From an uncultured Peptococcaceae bacterium (GTDB lineage: Bacteria > Bacillota > Peptococcia > Peptococcales > Peptococcaceae): a DNA stretch of 64,000 bases. The stretch covers positions 91,121-155,120 of the forward strand of contig CAJUDO010000004.1 of the NCBI GenBank assembly GCA_910585405.1. Direction: 5' to 3'. The position numbers and the translations under genes are program-made. How positions within the stretch are numbered: position 1 is the stretch's first letter; the number at the start of each line of letters is the position of its first letter. Shown in pieces: positions 18,102-27,380 of this stretch. The notes beneath the pieces were generated by a model. The model saw only the letters and a list, made by a program, of their open reading frames with translations. It was not told the origin of the DNA and made no database searches.

Positions 18102-18563
18102 GTGAGTAACAGCAAAAAGAACAAATCAGAAGCATTAAAAAGTGAAGAAGCGATACAAGAAATCACACGGGAAGAAATAAAAAGAAACAGACTGATTGCC
18201 CTCGGCATACTGATCGCTGCGGCGGCAGGTATTTTTATTTATATAAAATACACTGCATATATCGGTTATTATTTAGCTTTATTTGCTATTCCTTATGGAG
18301 CCTATGGATTATTTATGCCTTATAAAAGTGCAAGACTATATGCCAAAAAAGGCTATGCAATCACCTACTCCCGTCAAATGGGAACATTAATTGTCTCTTT
18401 AGGCGTATTGTGCATTCTCTACAGCAGACTTTATGCTTATTTTGACCAAACCCGCTGGTTCCTAATTGCACTCTTAGTATATTTAACACTGTTCTATTTC
18501 GCCATGTCCCTGCTGAACAAACGCTACATGACGAAACCAAATATGAAGCCTGAAAAAAAATAA
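18102..18563 (+). CDS. Four-helix membrane protein, unknown function
   Basis: About 153 residues from GTG 18102, which has AAGGGAAG 7 bases upstream; the longer in-frame version from 17961 would begin before the promoter and is rejected. A hydrophilic charged N-terminus (SNSKKNKSEALKSEE...) precedes four hydrophobic segments (about 40-60, 65-85, 100-120, 125-145) and a lysine-rich tail. No motif is recognised. It stands alone, directly before the insertion element, whose left end begins only a few bases after the stop codon, so its original terminator may have been split by the insertion. Confidence 0.65.
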   Translation: MSNSKKNKSEALKSEEAIQEITREEIKRNRLIALGILIAAAAGIFIYIKYTAYIGYYLALFAIPYGAYGLFMPYKSARLYAKKGYAITYSRQMGTLIVSLGVLCILYSRLYAYFDQTRWFLIALLVYLTLFYFAMSLLNKRYMTKPNMKPEKK

Positions 18564-18566
18564 CTA

Positions 18567-20407
18567 TTTACCACAAAAGGGGCTGTAAAAAAAGTGCCTA
18601 AAAGAAAAGATCGCTGAGGTCGTGAGACAACAGCGATTTTTTGGTATAATTAATTATGCCACTAACTAACAGTACCGATGGTAATTATACCATCCGTCAG
18701 CTGAAATTACCATTGGAAATCGAAAAAATAATAGATATAGCTGACCCAGTATATACTTTTTGTGAAGTCATGGCTCACCTAGACCTAACACCATACTTTG
18801 TAGATGATAAGGACTGCAAAACAGGCCGTCCAAAATGTGATGCTCAGAAATTACTGAAGGTAATACTATTCGCATTCATGGAGTATGGAATGTGTTCTTT
18901 GAGAGAAGTAGAAAAATTATGCCGCAATGATATCCGTTTTATGTACTTGCTTGACGGGATGAAAGCTCCAAGCTTTGCAACCTTCGGGAATATTATCAGA
19001 AAAGAACTCACTGTTTCCATTGAACAGATTTTTAAAGACATCAATGCATATATCTTTGAAACAGAGCAGGTTGACCTGCAGCATGCCTACATAGACGGAA
19101 CAAAGCTACAAACCGTTATAGCTGGGTATGGAAGAAATCCTGCCTCAAAAACAGAAGGAAAGTATTCGAAAAGCTTACTGCCCTGATTGATGCAATGAAT
19201 ACAAAAGTACTTGGATATCTGGGTGTAAAATTTGAAAAAAGAGAAGAATACGCCATTGAGTATGTGGAAGAATTATTGGAGAAATACAGCCTTGTAACAA
19301 ATTTAGATATCCGTCGTTTTGTAAGCGGAAGAGGACATAGAAAAACACTGCAGCAGAAACAATATCAGGAAATGGAAGGATATCTCAAACGGCTCAAAAC
19401 CTATGCCAGACACATAGAAATTTGTGGGGAATGGCGAAACAGTTATGCCAAAACAGACCATGATGCAACTTTTATGCGCCTGAAAAAGGATTACATGGGA
19501 AATGACCAACTGCTGCCGGCATACAATGTACAGGCAACTATCTGTGACGAATACATTGCCGTAATTGATGTAAAGCCATATGCTTCCGACCAGGACTGTT
19601 TCGTTCCGTTAATGGAAAAATTTAATGAATTGTATGGGCATTATCCGAAGTATCCGGTTGCTGATGCCGGTTATGGTTCCTACAATAATGATCTTTATTG
19701 TGAAGAACACAGCATGGAAAAGTATATGAAATTCACCATGTTTGAAAAAGAGACCAAAAATGAAAAATATCGTATGAACCCTTATCGTGCAGTAAATTTC
19801 AAACATGATGACAAAGGTAATATGATATGTCCAAACGGCAGAAAATTTATTTTTAAATGCAACAGAGCCGTGAAAGGAAACCGTTATGAAAGGAGCGAAG
19901 AGCTCTACGAATGCGAAAACTGTGAAGGGTGTCCGCACAAAGCAGAATGCTGTAAGTCGGCAAAAGGCAACCGCACAGTGAGAATAAACAGAGAGCTTAC
20001 TTCTTTTCACAGGGAAGTGATTTCAAACCTGGAATCCATACATGGTGCATTGTTATGTATGAATAGAAGCATTCAATCCGAAGGGACTTTTGGCATTATA
20101 AAATGGAATCGTTCTTACAAAAGACTCTTCCGGAGAGGAAAAGAAAATGCAATTTTGGAGCTCACACTCATTTCTTGTGGTTATAACCTTTATAAATACC
20201 ATAACAAAAGGAATCGGCAATTATTGACAGCATAGTCATATGTCCAATAAATGTCTTTTTAGAAGCCTGTTTTGCGTCAGGCTTTTATATGTGCGCCTAA
20301 AACGTTGAGAACAAACAAAAATATGAGAAGCAGCCATGATAAACACCAATCGGTGCCATCATAGCTGCTTCTTTATGGGACTTTTTTACTGCCCCTTTTA
20401 TGGTAAA
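18567..20407 (+). mobile_element. IS1182-family insertion sequence with a disrupted transposase
   Basis: Terminal inverted repeats GGGGCTGTAAAAAAAGT (from 18579) and, on the other end, GGGGCAGTAAAAAAGT read from 20395 inward. The symmetry continues outside: TTTACCACAAAA on the left matches TTTACCATAAAA read inward from 20407, so either the repeats are longer or the element sits in a palindromic target. Inside the left end a hairpin TCGCTG/CAGCGA plus T-run, and inside the right end a hairpin near 20331-20372, look like read-through terminators. The transposase is broken, so the copy is not autonomous. Confidence 0.85.
18656..20235 (+). pseudogene. IS1182-family DDE transposase, frameshifted
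   Basis: Two frames together give one IS1182-type transposase. The first (18656-19186) carries the N-terminal DUF772-like domain and the first catalytic Asp in YIDGTKL; the second (to 20235) carries DAGYGS and the Glu region QSEGTFGIIKWNR, plus a Cys-rich segment CENCEGCPHKAEC. Translating the second frame upstream of 19195 restores the expected YSWVWKKSCLKN sequence, so the break lies at about 19105-19115, just after GTKL, where several expected residues are missing. A small deletion not divisible by three is the likely cause. Confidence 0.88.
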
Positions 20408-20482
20408 CTTATAAACTCAAAAAACTCGTACCAAGAGAAACACGCATTATAATAAATTATACATACTTATTTATAAGCACTC

Positions 20483-21436
20483 TCAAGTACATTGTTGATT
20501 TTCCTCTTGCTGTTCTTCAGAGATATTTCTAATATATCTGCATTTCGGATAATTAGAGCAACCTAAGAATTCTTGTCCTTTGTGTTCACCTTTCGCCGCA
20601 ACGCGAATAACAAGTTCTCCCCCACATCTTGGACACTTCAACGCGCTTAAATCATCCGTATTTTTTATTTCTTTTTTCCTCTGAACAACCTTATTCTGTT
20701 GTTTCTGTTGTACATCTTCAATATGCTTCAGCTTTTGAATCTCGTCTACTTGCGTAAGAGGATACAATTTTTTATATAAAGTGTCAATCTCTTCTGAAGA
20801 TAATTGTTTCCCCACTGCAACCGCATTCTTTCGGATAGTTTCAAGAATATCACACCGCTTAATTACGCAATGATTCCCACTTGTTAAAGTAACATTTTTC
20901 AATTCACAACGATCGCTAAAAACAATATAAGAATACACCGGAAGTGCAGGTTCTGCAAGAAAATGCTCTAACCATTTTAAATGCACTTTATTTTGTATAA
21001 TAGGATTAAAAAATTTAGATTTCTTATTTTTTTTCAATGACTGTGTCCAATACCGCTGAGCTTCATTTCCAAAAATCCATCCACTATAATTTTTCGACTC
21101 AAATACATATATCCCTGATTCATGCAAAAGAATTACATCTAATTCTGTCGTTTCGCCATCATCTTTTGGTAAATAAACATTAAATAAATATTTTCTATAA
21201 CCCTCAAGTTTATCTAAATATTTGCAAATATAGTATTCTCCGATACGGCCCGTATCAGTTCGCACACTTTGATAAGTATTTTTCGTCTGAATATAGTATT
21301 CTGTTTTCTCGTATTGCTTTTTTTCTCTCAAATAAAGTACAAAAAAGCACAATATAGACACTGCAAATAAAAAAACTGCAGCTAGAAAAAACTTTGAAAA
21401 TACATCCAAGTACAAATCAAACAACACATCCATCAT
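20483..21436 (-). CDS. Membrane-anchored NERD-domain protein with topoisomerase-type zinc ribbon
   Basis: About 317 residues. The ATG at 21436 is preferred because AGAGGTG lies 6 bases upstream. One N-terminal membrane helix (about 10-38) is followed by a NERD (nuclease-related) domain (about 65-190) with the core pattern GRIGEYYICKYL ... ELDVILLHESGIYVFESKNY, matching the nuclease-fold E/D...ExK residues, then a charged coiled linker and a C-terminal zinc ribbon CPRCGG...GCSNYPKCRYI like those ending topoisomerase I. Such proteins are presumed DNA-interacting, with no established reaction. It lies between the IS element and prmC. Confidence 0.82.
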   Translation of the reverse strand: MMDVLFDLYLDVFSKFFLAAVFLFAVSILCFFVLYLREKKQYEKTEYYIQTKNTYQSVRTDTGRIGEYYICKYLDKLEGYRKYLFNVYLPKDDGETTELDVILLHESGIYVFESKNYSGWIFGNEAQRYWTQSLKKNKKSKFFNPIIQNKVHLKWLEHFLAEPALPVYSYIVFSDRCELKNVTLTSGNHCVIKRCDILETIRKNAVAVGKQLSSEEIDTLYKKLYPLTQVDEIQKLKHIEDVQQKQQNKVVQRKKEIKNTDDLSALKCPRCGGELVIRVAAKGEHKGQEFLGCSNYPKCRYIRNISEEQQEENQQCT

Positions 21437-21544
21437 ATATTGCACCTCTAATCCTATCCTTACAACAGTATTACGCCACAAGATTGGTCCTCAAATATAT
21501 TTTCGCTCATCGCCTATTCCCAGATTTCAAATTTTCCTTAAAAT

Positions 21545-22378
21545 CTATTTTATTTTTCTGCCGCAGACAACCCTGTCCAATCCCTGCCAGTCTTGCAGTA
21601 TCTTCACATCGCCAAACCCATGGGAAGTCAACAGTTGCCGTACGGCATCACCCTGCTGCCAGCCCACTTCAAATGCCAGCCAGCCGCCAGAATGCAGCTG
21701 TGTCACAGCAGCAGCTGTAATTTTTCGGTAAAAATACAAGCCATCCTCTCCGCCCCATAAGGCCATACGCGGCTCCTGCCGCACATCTTCCGGCAAGGCT
21801 TGCATTTCTTCAGTCGTAACATACGGCGGATTGGAAATCAATAAATCCACCTTTCCCTGTAAATCGGAAAAAGGCTCTAACAGATTGCCCTGACGAAATT
21901 GTACAGTTGTGCCGCATTGCGCATTATTCTGCATAGCAACACACAATGCCTCTGCCGACAAATCGCCTGCATATACAACCGTGTCTTTTTTATAATGGCT
22001 AATGGCGATAGCAATGGCACCACTACCAGTGCAGATGTCCAGCACAGTAGGCTGTAAAATTGGTTCCAACAACTGCAGTGCCCTCTCCACCAGACACTCT
22101 GTATCAAAACGGGGAATCAATACCGCTGGCGTTACCTGAAGTTCCAGGCCCATAAAATCTGTCTTCCCCAACAAATACTGTAACGGCGCACCAGACTGAT
22201 ACTGCATAATCATTCCCTGATATGCCTCAATCTGCACCTCGGTTGCCTCCATATCATCATGGGCCAACAGCAACGCCCGGCTGGTACCTAAGACATAACA
22301 CAAAAGCAACTCAGCTTCTAGTCGTTTTTCACTGCCTGTTTCAGCAATTCCCCATTGCAACAATGCTCGCCTGTTCAT
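21545..22378 (-). CDS. prmC: Release-factor glutamine methyltransferase PrmC
   Basis: Methylates the glutamine of the GGQ motif in peptide chain release factors using S-adenosylmethionine. 277 residues: an N-terminal helical domain that holds the factor, then the Rossmann fold with the SAM motif VLDICTGSGAIAIAI and the catalytic signature ISNPPYVT. The start overlaps the prfA stop codon by one base (TAATG), so the two genes are translationally coupled and encode enzyme and substrate. Confidence 0.97.
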   Translation of the reverse strand: MNRRALLQWGIAETGSEKRLEAELLLCYVLGTSRALLLAHDDMEATEVQIEAYQGMIMQYQSGAPLQYLLGKTDFMGLELQVTPAVLIPRFDTECLVERALQLLEPILQPTVLDICTGSGAIAIAISHYKKDTVVYAGDLSAEALCVAMQNNAQCGTTVQFRQGNLLEPFSDLQGKVDLLISNPPYVTTEEMQALPEDVRQEPRMALWGGEDGLYFYRKITAAAVTQLHSGGWLAFEVGWQQGDAVRQLLTSHGFGDVKILQDWQGLDRVVCGRKIK

Positions 22379-23451
22379 TATGCTTCATCCGCATGTTTCA
22401 ATTTTTCAGCCTGGTCGGTGGTAATCAATGCATCCACAATCTCATCTAAATTGCCCAGCAATACCTTATCCAGATTGTGCACTGTCAGATTGATGCGGTG
22501 GTCGCTCACCCGTCCCTGCGGGAAATTGTAGGTGCGAATTCGCTCGCTGCGGTCTCCGCTACCCACCATATCTTTTCTCTGCGCTGCCAAATCCCCCTGG
22601 GCCTCCTGCTGAAACTTTTCCATCACGCGGGAGCGCAATACTTTCAACGCTTTTTCTTTATTGCGCAGCTGAGATTTTTCATCCTGACAGGATACCACAA
22701 CCCCAGTGGGAATATGGGTAATCCGTACAGCAGATTGGGTAGTATTTACGCACTGTCCACCAGGACCGCTGGCGCAAAACACGTCAATGCGCAGATCATT
22801 CATGTTTATATCAACCTCTACCTCTTCTGCCTCTGGCAGCACAGCCACTGTGGCAGCAGAAGTATGAATTCGTCCGCTGGATTCTGTCGCCGGTACACGC
22901 TGTACACGATGCACGCCGCCTTCAAATTTCAAACGGCTGTAAGCGCCTTTCCCTTCAATCATAAACGTAATTTCCTTATATCCACCTACATCAGTGTAGT
23001 TGGTATTCATCACCTCTGTTTTCCAGCCGCGAATCTCTGCATAACGGGTATACATGCGGAATAAATCGGCAGCAAACAGCGCTGCTTCCTCCCCGCCGGT
23101 ACCAGCGCGAATTTCCATGATAACGTTCTTATCATCATTAGGATCTTTAGGTAGCAACAAAATGGTCAACTCCTGCTCCAAATTGTCTTTCTGCTCGTTC
23201 AGATCTTTAATTTCTGCCTTTACCATATCTTCCATTTCCGGATCTAGTTTTTCCTGCAGCATTGCTTTGGAATCATCCAGTTCACTTAATACTTTTTTAT
23301 ATTTACGGTAAGCAATTACCACATCCTCCAAATCAGCTTGCGCTTTCGCGCATTTATGCAGCTCCGCAGGATTATTCAGCACTTCGGGATCAACCATTTT
23401 CTGGTTCAATTCTTCGTATTTTTCCTCCAGCATATGTAAACGTTCTAACAT
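22378..23451 (-). CDS. prfA: Peptide chain release factor 1 (RF1)
   Basis: Terminates translation at UAA and UAG. 357 residues with the coiled N-terminal domain, the codon-recognition domain with the P-A-T type tripeptide (VQRVPATESS), and the peptidyl-hydrolysis GGQ motif in GPGGQCVNTT. It is followed by prmC with a one-base overlap. A promoter with -10 at 23500-23505 lies upstream. Confidence 0.98.
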   Translation of the reverse strand: MLERLHMLEEKYEELNQKMVDPEVLNNPAELHKCAKAQADLEDVVIAYRKYKKVLSELDDSKAMLQEKLDPEMEDMVKAEIKDLNEQKDNLEQELTILLLPKDPNDDKNVIMEIRAGTGGEEAALFAADLFRMYTRYAEIRGWKTEVMNTNYTDVGGYKEITFMIEGKGAYSRLKFEGGVHRVQRVPATESSGRIHTSAATVAVLPEAEEVEVDINMNDLRIDVFCASGPGGQCVNTTQSAVRITHIPTGVVVSCQDEKSQLRNKEKALKVLRSRVMEKFQQEAQGDLAAQRKDMVGSGDRSERIRTYNFPQGRVSDHRINLTVHNLDKVLLGNLDEIVDALITTDQAEKLKHADEA

Positions 23452-23499
23452 AGTGCATCCTCCATCTTTGTATTCTCTACATTTTTACATAACGCTTTT

Positions 23500-23532
23500 A
23501 TTGTATCACAACTTCTTGCCGTATCACAACTT
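23500..23532 (-). promoter_or_regulatory. prfA promoter overlapping a 12-base direct repeat
   Basis: On the minus strand TTGTGA (23524-23529) and TACAAT (23500-23505) are 18 bases apart. GTATCACAACTT occurs twice in direct orientation (23503-23514 and 23521-23532), covering both promoter boxes. Confidence 0.6.
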
Positions 23533-23632
23533 TTTTTGCATGAGTTTCTGCTGTTTTCTCCATAGAACCTTGGATTTATGCCACAATTTCTACCAACCCT
23601 TTCTAACAGCAGTGACACTATGTCTTCGCCCA

Positions 23633-23678
23633 TAAAAAGGGCATCCCTCAAATCGCTTGACGATTTGAAGGACACCCT
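23633..23678 (-). terminator. Terminator of the FAD-lipoprotein operon
   Basis: Two 18-base arms (23638-23655 and 23661-23678) pair with two mismatched positions; the core TCAAATCG/CGATTTGA is perfect. A T-run follows on the minus strand. It closes the transcription unit that ends at 23762. A smaller GGCGC-AAAA-GCGC hairpin lies just before it. Confidence 0.8.
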
Positions 23679-23761
23679 CATTGCGCTTTTGCGCCTTTTA
23701 AAACAGCTGCCTCTTTTCGTGTATCTTAATTCTATTTATCCTGCAAGGCATCTATATCCAC

Positions 23762-25540
23762 TCACTCCGCCATATACTGGTATAAATTAGCTACAATCAT
23801 CACAGCCTCTGCCGCCATTGGCGTATCCATTTCTCCGCTCATATGACTGATAATTTCGTCGGTCAAAATGCCCATCTGCTGCAGTGCCTGCATCTGCTCT
23901 GCATACTCTGTAGCTTCTACGCCGACAATCTGTGCCGTGGCGGCAATCATCTCTTGGTTCGTCGGCGGATCGCTTACTTCAATAACTGGCACATCTTTTC
24001 CGGTTTTCTTCATGGAATTGTTGATCATATTCTGCAATCTCCATTTGCCCATTGCTTCATCCAGGCGGTAATCATTGCTGTAGCCGCCGTCCAACAGACC
24101 CAAACTGCGAATTACTTTTACCCCGGAATAGGCCCAATGCTCCATGAAATCTTCATGTACCTCAAAATCATCCAAGTACGCGCCCTGTTTCTTCAACTGT
24201 TTCTGCACGCTGGCGATGGCTTTTTCATCCTGACTCATTTCACGGAAACTGCTCTGTTTATCCAGCGAATAGGCTGCAGCTACACCGGCTGCCTCCCCTT
24301 CTGCCATGCCTACAGGAATCACACGGGCGCTGCCTGCCGCCAAAGAAGTATACGATGCGCTGCGACCGATTACCAACAGATTTTCCACATTTAACGGCAC
24401 TAAACACCGAAATGGAATCGCATAGCGGTCCGGACTGCCAATCACAGTGCCATAGGTCTGACCCGCTGTAGGCTGAATATCTGCCGGATAAGCTACAATG
24501 GCGATTTTATCCCACTGATCACGATTTTCCAACACATCATCAATAGTCAACTGATATTCCCCAACAATATGTCGGCTTTCTCTTACATAAAGCTGACTGG
24601 CTGTGCCCACCAGCTGCGCCTGCTCAAATCCTATAAAATTTTGCTGCACATAAGGCACAATATATTCCAATTCTTTTTGCGCGCGGACAATCCCCTGTGC
24701 TTTGCTTTCCTCGCTCATAGCGTCCACACCAAAAATAATCAGCGCATTCACCAACACATTGCCATTGTCCTGCCGGGCTACATTAAACCCGCGCAAACGC
24801 ATCAGATCATCCTGAGGCTCATAGGCATAGCCTTCACGGGTATAACCCCATGCAGTTTTTTCTGTAGCTCCAGTCCCTGCATTATCGTCATTTTCCAAAT
24901 AATTGACTACCTTGTCCCAATCCACACCGGACAATTCAAATACCAGCGTCACGCCCATATGACGTTCCTTTTCCCCGATATCTTCGCCAGCAATAGTATA
25001 AGGTGCACCAGCTGCCGCTGCTACATCGGCATCTACCGTCGCATCAATGACACAGGCCGCTGTATAGGTCACCTGCTCGCCGTTTTCTTCCTCCACCACC
25101 ACACCGGTAATGCAATCTTCGTCCATGACCGGCGCAATAAATTTGGTATTTAGTTTTAACGTTGCTTTTTTTTCATTTGTAACCCAATCATAGAAGAAAC
25201 TCTTTGCCTTTTCTACATCAAAGGCAGTTCCGCCGACGCCTTCATAAAATTCCATAAACAGCCCTTGGGTTAAAATGCTGCCGTTTCTACTTTCACAGAT
25301 ATCAATAAAATTCAGCTTGCCTAAGGTCATCAGTCCACCCAACGCTTCATCATCCTCAATGAGCAAGGTTTTTAAACCATTGCGAGCTGATGACACTGCT
25401 GCGCACACACCTTCTGGATCACCACCCACCACAATCACATCATAATCCACATTCGCAGTTTGTGGTGTATTGGCTGTCCTGTCTCCGCAGCCGGTCAACA
25501 AAAGGCAGCAACAAAACAATATACAAATTAATTTTTTCAT
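23762..25540 (-). CDS. FAD-dependent oxidoreductase lipoprotein with SLH-like C-terminus (paralog 1 of 3)
   Basis: 592 residues. A lipoprotein signal peptide ends in LLLTGC (Cys18), so the enzyme should be exported and lipid-anchored. The FAD_oxidored-type Rossmann motif follows directly: VIVVGGDPEGVCAA (about 35-48), in which the middle Gly of GxGxxG is replaced by Asp, then LLIEDDEALGG. The last 125 residues (about 468-592) look like two S-layer-homology repeats: HWAYSGVKVIRSLGLL, DYRLDEAM, later MGILTDE and a closing PMAAEAVMIVANLYQY. It is the third gene of the triplet, 12 bases after its neighbour. Substrate and electron partner are unknown. Confidence 0.8.
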   Translation of the reverse strand: MKKLICILFCCCLLLTGCGDRTANTPQTANVDYDVIVVGGDPEGVCAAVSSARNGLKTLLIEDDEALGGLMTLGKLNFIDICESRNGSILTQGLFMEFYEGVGGTAFDVEKAKSFFYDWVTNEKKATLKLNTKFIAPVMDEDCITGVVVEEENGEQVTYTAACVIDATVDADVAAAAGAPYTIAGEDIGEKERHMGVTLVFELSGVDWDKVVNYLENDDNAGTGATEKTAWGYTREGYAYEPQDDLMRLRGFNVARQDNGNVLVNALIIFGVDAMSEESKAQGIVRAQKELEYIVPYVQQNFIGFEQAQLVGTASQLYVRESRHIVGEYQLTIDDVLENRDQWDKIAIVAYPADIQPTAGQTYGTVIGSPDRYAIPFRCLVPLNVENLLVIGRSASYTSLAAGSARVIPVGMAEGEAAGVAAAYSLDKQSSFREMSQDEKAIASVQKQLKKQGAYLDDFEVHEDFMEHWAYSGVKVIRSLGLLDGGYSNDYRLDEAMGKWRLQNMINNSMKKTGKDVPVIEVSDPPTNQEMIAATAQIVGVEATEYAEQMQALQQMGILTDEIISHMSGEMDTPMAAEAVMIVANLYQYMAE

Positions 25541-25552
25541 ACATATCTCCTT

Positions 25553-27361
25553 TTATCTTTCTATGGCGTTATTCTGATTTGCATTCCTCTCATACTCCGT
25601 TAAAGGGACCGCTATAGAGCTTAATGTCGGCTGTAGGAAATCATGCACATTGGCAAGCAGCATAATGACCTCTGCCCGATTGGGAGTTTTATTTTCATTC
25701 GCAAAATAAGGCTGCAGCTCTGCTGTCAAAATCACATCTGTCAAACGTTCTTCGCTGTCCAGATTCATAATTCGCATCGCTGCATCCAGCACACCCTGGC
25801 ATGTAGGGCGCACTTCAAAGGGAAGGACGCTGCCATTGCGATAATACTGCCATAGTCCCGTTACCATTTCCGTCAGTTCTGCCTTGGTGATTGGTTCATC
25901 CAGCCGGTAATCATTCTGATATTCCCCATATACCAGCCCCAAACTGCGCAATGTTTTTACACCTTTATAGGCCCAATGTTGTTCTACTGTTTCCTGAATG
26001 GGCTCCCATGGCTCCAGATAAGCGCCCTGAGCCTTCAAAGTCTGTTGAATCGCGGCAATTGCTGTACCGTCCTGACTAATCTCACGGAAGCTCTGTCCAT
26101 GCTCTTTGACATAGGCAGCAGCTACACCGGCAGCATCTCCCTCGGCCATTCCCAAAGGGATCACACGGGCACTGCCTGCCGCTAATGAAGTGTACGAAGC
26201 ACTGCGGCCTACTACCAGTAATCCGTCTATCCTCTGCGGCACCAGACAGCGGAAGGGCACGCCATAACGGTCTGGATTACCCAAAATAATTCCTCGCAGC
26301 TGCCGCGCATTGGGCGGCACATCCACCGGATAAGAGCCAATGGCAATGGTATCGTCAAACCATCTGTTTTCCAGTACATCGTCCAACGTCAGCTGATATT
26401 CCCCAGCAATATGTCGACTTTCCCGCACATAAAGCTGCTCTGCTGTATCCACAAGAGCAGCATCGGCAAAACCAACAAAATTTTCCCGCAAATAGGGAAC
26501 AATATGCGCCAGTTCTGCTTTGCCTCGCTCAATTCCCTCTGTCTTGCTGGCTGCATCCAGCGGGTCCACGCCAAAAATGATAAATCCATTGATGAGCACA
26601 TTGCCATTGTCCTGCAATGCAATATTCAAACCCCGCAAACGTGTCTTCTCATCCTGCGGTACATAGGCAGTGCTTTCCGCATGATATCCCCACGCCGCCT
26701 TATTGGTAGCACCGGTGTTGGGATTGTCATCTCCATTTAAATAGCTGCATACAGCCTGCCAATCCACACCGGATAATTCAAATACCAGCGTCACACCAGT
26801 CACATTTTCCCGATGCCCATAATCCTCACCCAGATAAGTATATGCTGCACCGGCAGCGGCGGCGATGTCACCGTCCGCCGTAGCATCAATCACACTGTTC
26901 GCTTTGCACTTGACTGTGCTTCCCTTTTGCTGCAGTACCACACCGGTGATGGTTTTATCCTGCATAATCAGCTCCGTGACCGTCGTATCCAGCATCAATG
27001 TTAGATTTTCTTCATTGTTTACCATCTGCAGGAATACATCTTTGGCAGTAGGGATATCAAATGCTGTTCCACCTACTGCATTATAAAATTCTTCAAACGT
27101 GCCGCGGGTTAGCAATGTGCCATCGCGACCATTACACATATCAATAAAATTCAATTCCCCCAGCGTCATCAAACCGCCCAGCACGTCATCATCTTCCACC
27201 AAAAGTGTTTCCTGACCATTACGCGCTGCGGTGACTGCTGCCGAGATTCCTTCCGGTTCACCGCCGACTACGATGACATCGTACGTCTTTGTATTGCCGC
27301 AACCACACAGCAGCAGCGGAAACAACAACATCATAACCATCAACCATCTTCGCATTTTCAT
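25553..27361 (-). CDS. FAD-dependent oxidoreductase lipoprotein with SLH-like C-terminus (paralog 2 of 3)
   Basis: About 602 residues. The ATG at 27361 is chosen because it gives a proper lipoprotein signal (MKMRRWLMVMMLL...LLLCGC) and AGAAAGGA lies upstream; the in-frame codon at 27397 overlaps the preceding gene. The dinucleotide motif is VVGGEPEGISAA, again with an acidic residue in place of the middle Gly. Conserved blocks shared with both neighbours include LGGLMTLGELNFIDMC, VIDATADGD, GVTLVFELSGVDW, ESRHIAGEYQLT and VGRSASYTSLAAGSAR. The C-terminal SLH-like repeats are the clearest of the three: HWAYKGVKTLRSLGLVYG ... EPITKAELTEMV. Confidence 0.82.
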   Translation of the reverse strand: MKMRRWLMVMMLLFPLLLCGCGNTKTYDVIVVGGEPEGISAAVTAARNGQETLLVEDDDVLGGLMTLGELNFIDMCNGRDGTLLTRGTFEEFYNAVGGTAFDIPTAKDVFLQMVNNEENLTLMLDTTVTELIMQDKTITGVVLQQKGSTVKCKANSVIDATADGDIAAAAGAAYTYLGEDYGHRENVTGVTLVFELSGVDWQAVCSYLNGDDNPNTGATNKAAWGYHAESTAYVPQDEKTRLRGLNIALQDNGNVLINGFIIFGVDPLDAASKTEGIERGKAELAHIVPYLRENFVGFADAALVDTAEQLYVRESRHIAGEYQLTLDDVLENRWFDDTIAIGSYPVDVPPNARQLRGIILGNPDRYGVPFRCLVPQRIDGLLVVGRSASYTSLAAGSARVIPLGMAEGDAAGVAAAYVKEHGQSFREISQDGTAIAAIQQTLKAQGAYLEPWEPIQETVEQHWAYKGVKTLRSLGLVYGEYQNDYRLDEPITKAELTEMVTGLWQYYRNGSVLPFEVRPTCQGVLDAAMRIMNLDSEERLTDVILTAELQPYFANENKTPNRAEVIMLLANVHDFLQPTLSSIAVPLTEYERNANQNNAIER

Positions 27362-27380
27362 GTTATATTCCTTTCTGCTT

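Noticed and set aside
19195..20235. Programmed frameshift expressing an intact transposase
   Set aside because: Residues expected after GTKL are missing around 19105-19115 and no slippery sequence with stimulator is evident; a decay deletion explains it better.
24569..25153. Open frame antisense to a FAD lipoprotein gene
   Set aside because: Similar antisense frames occur at the equivalent position in the other paralogs, as expected from shared codon bias, not from real genes.
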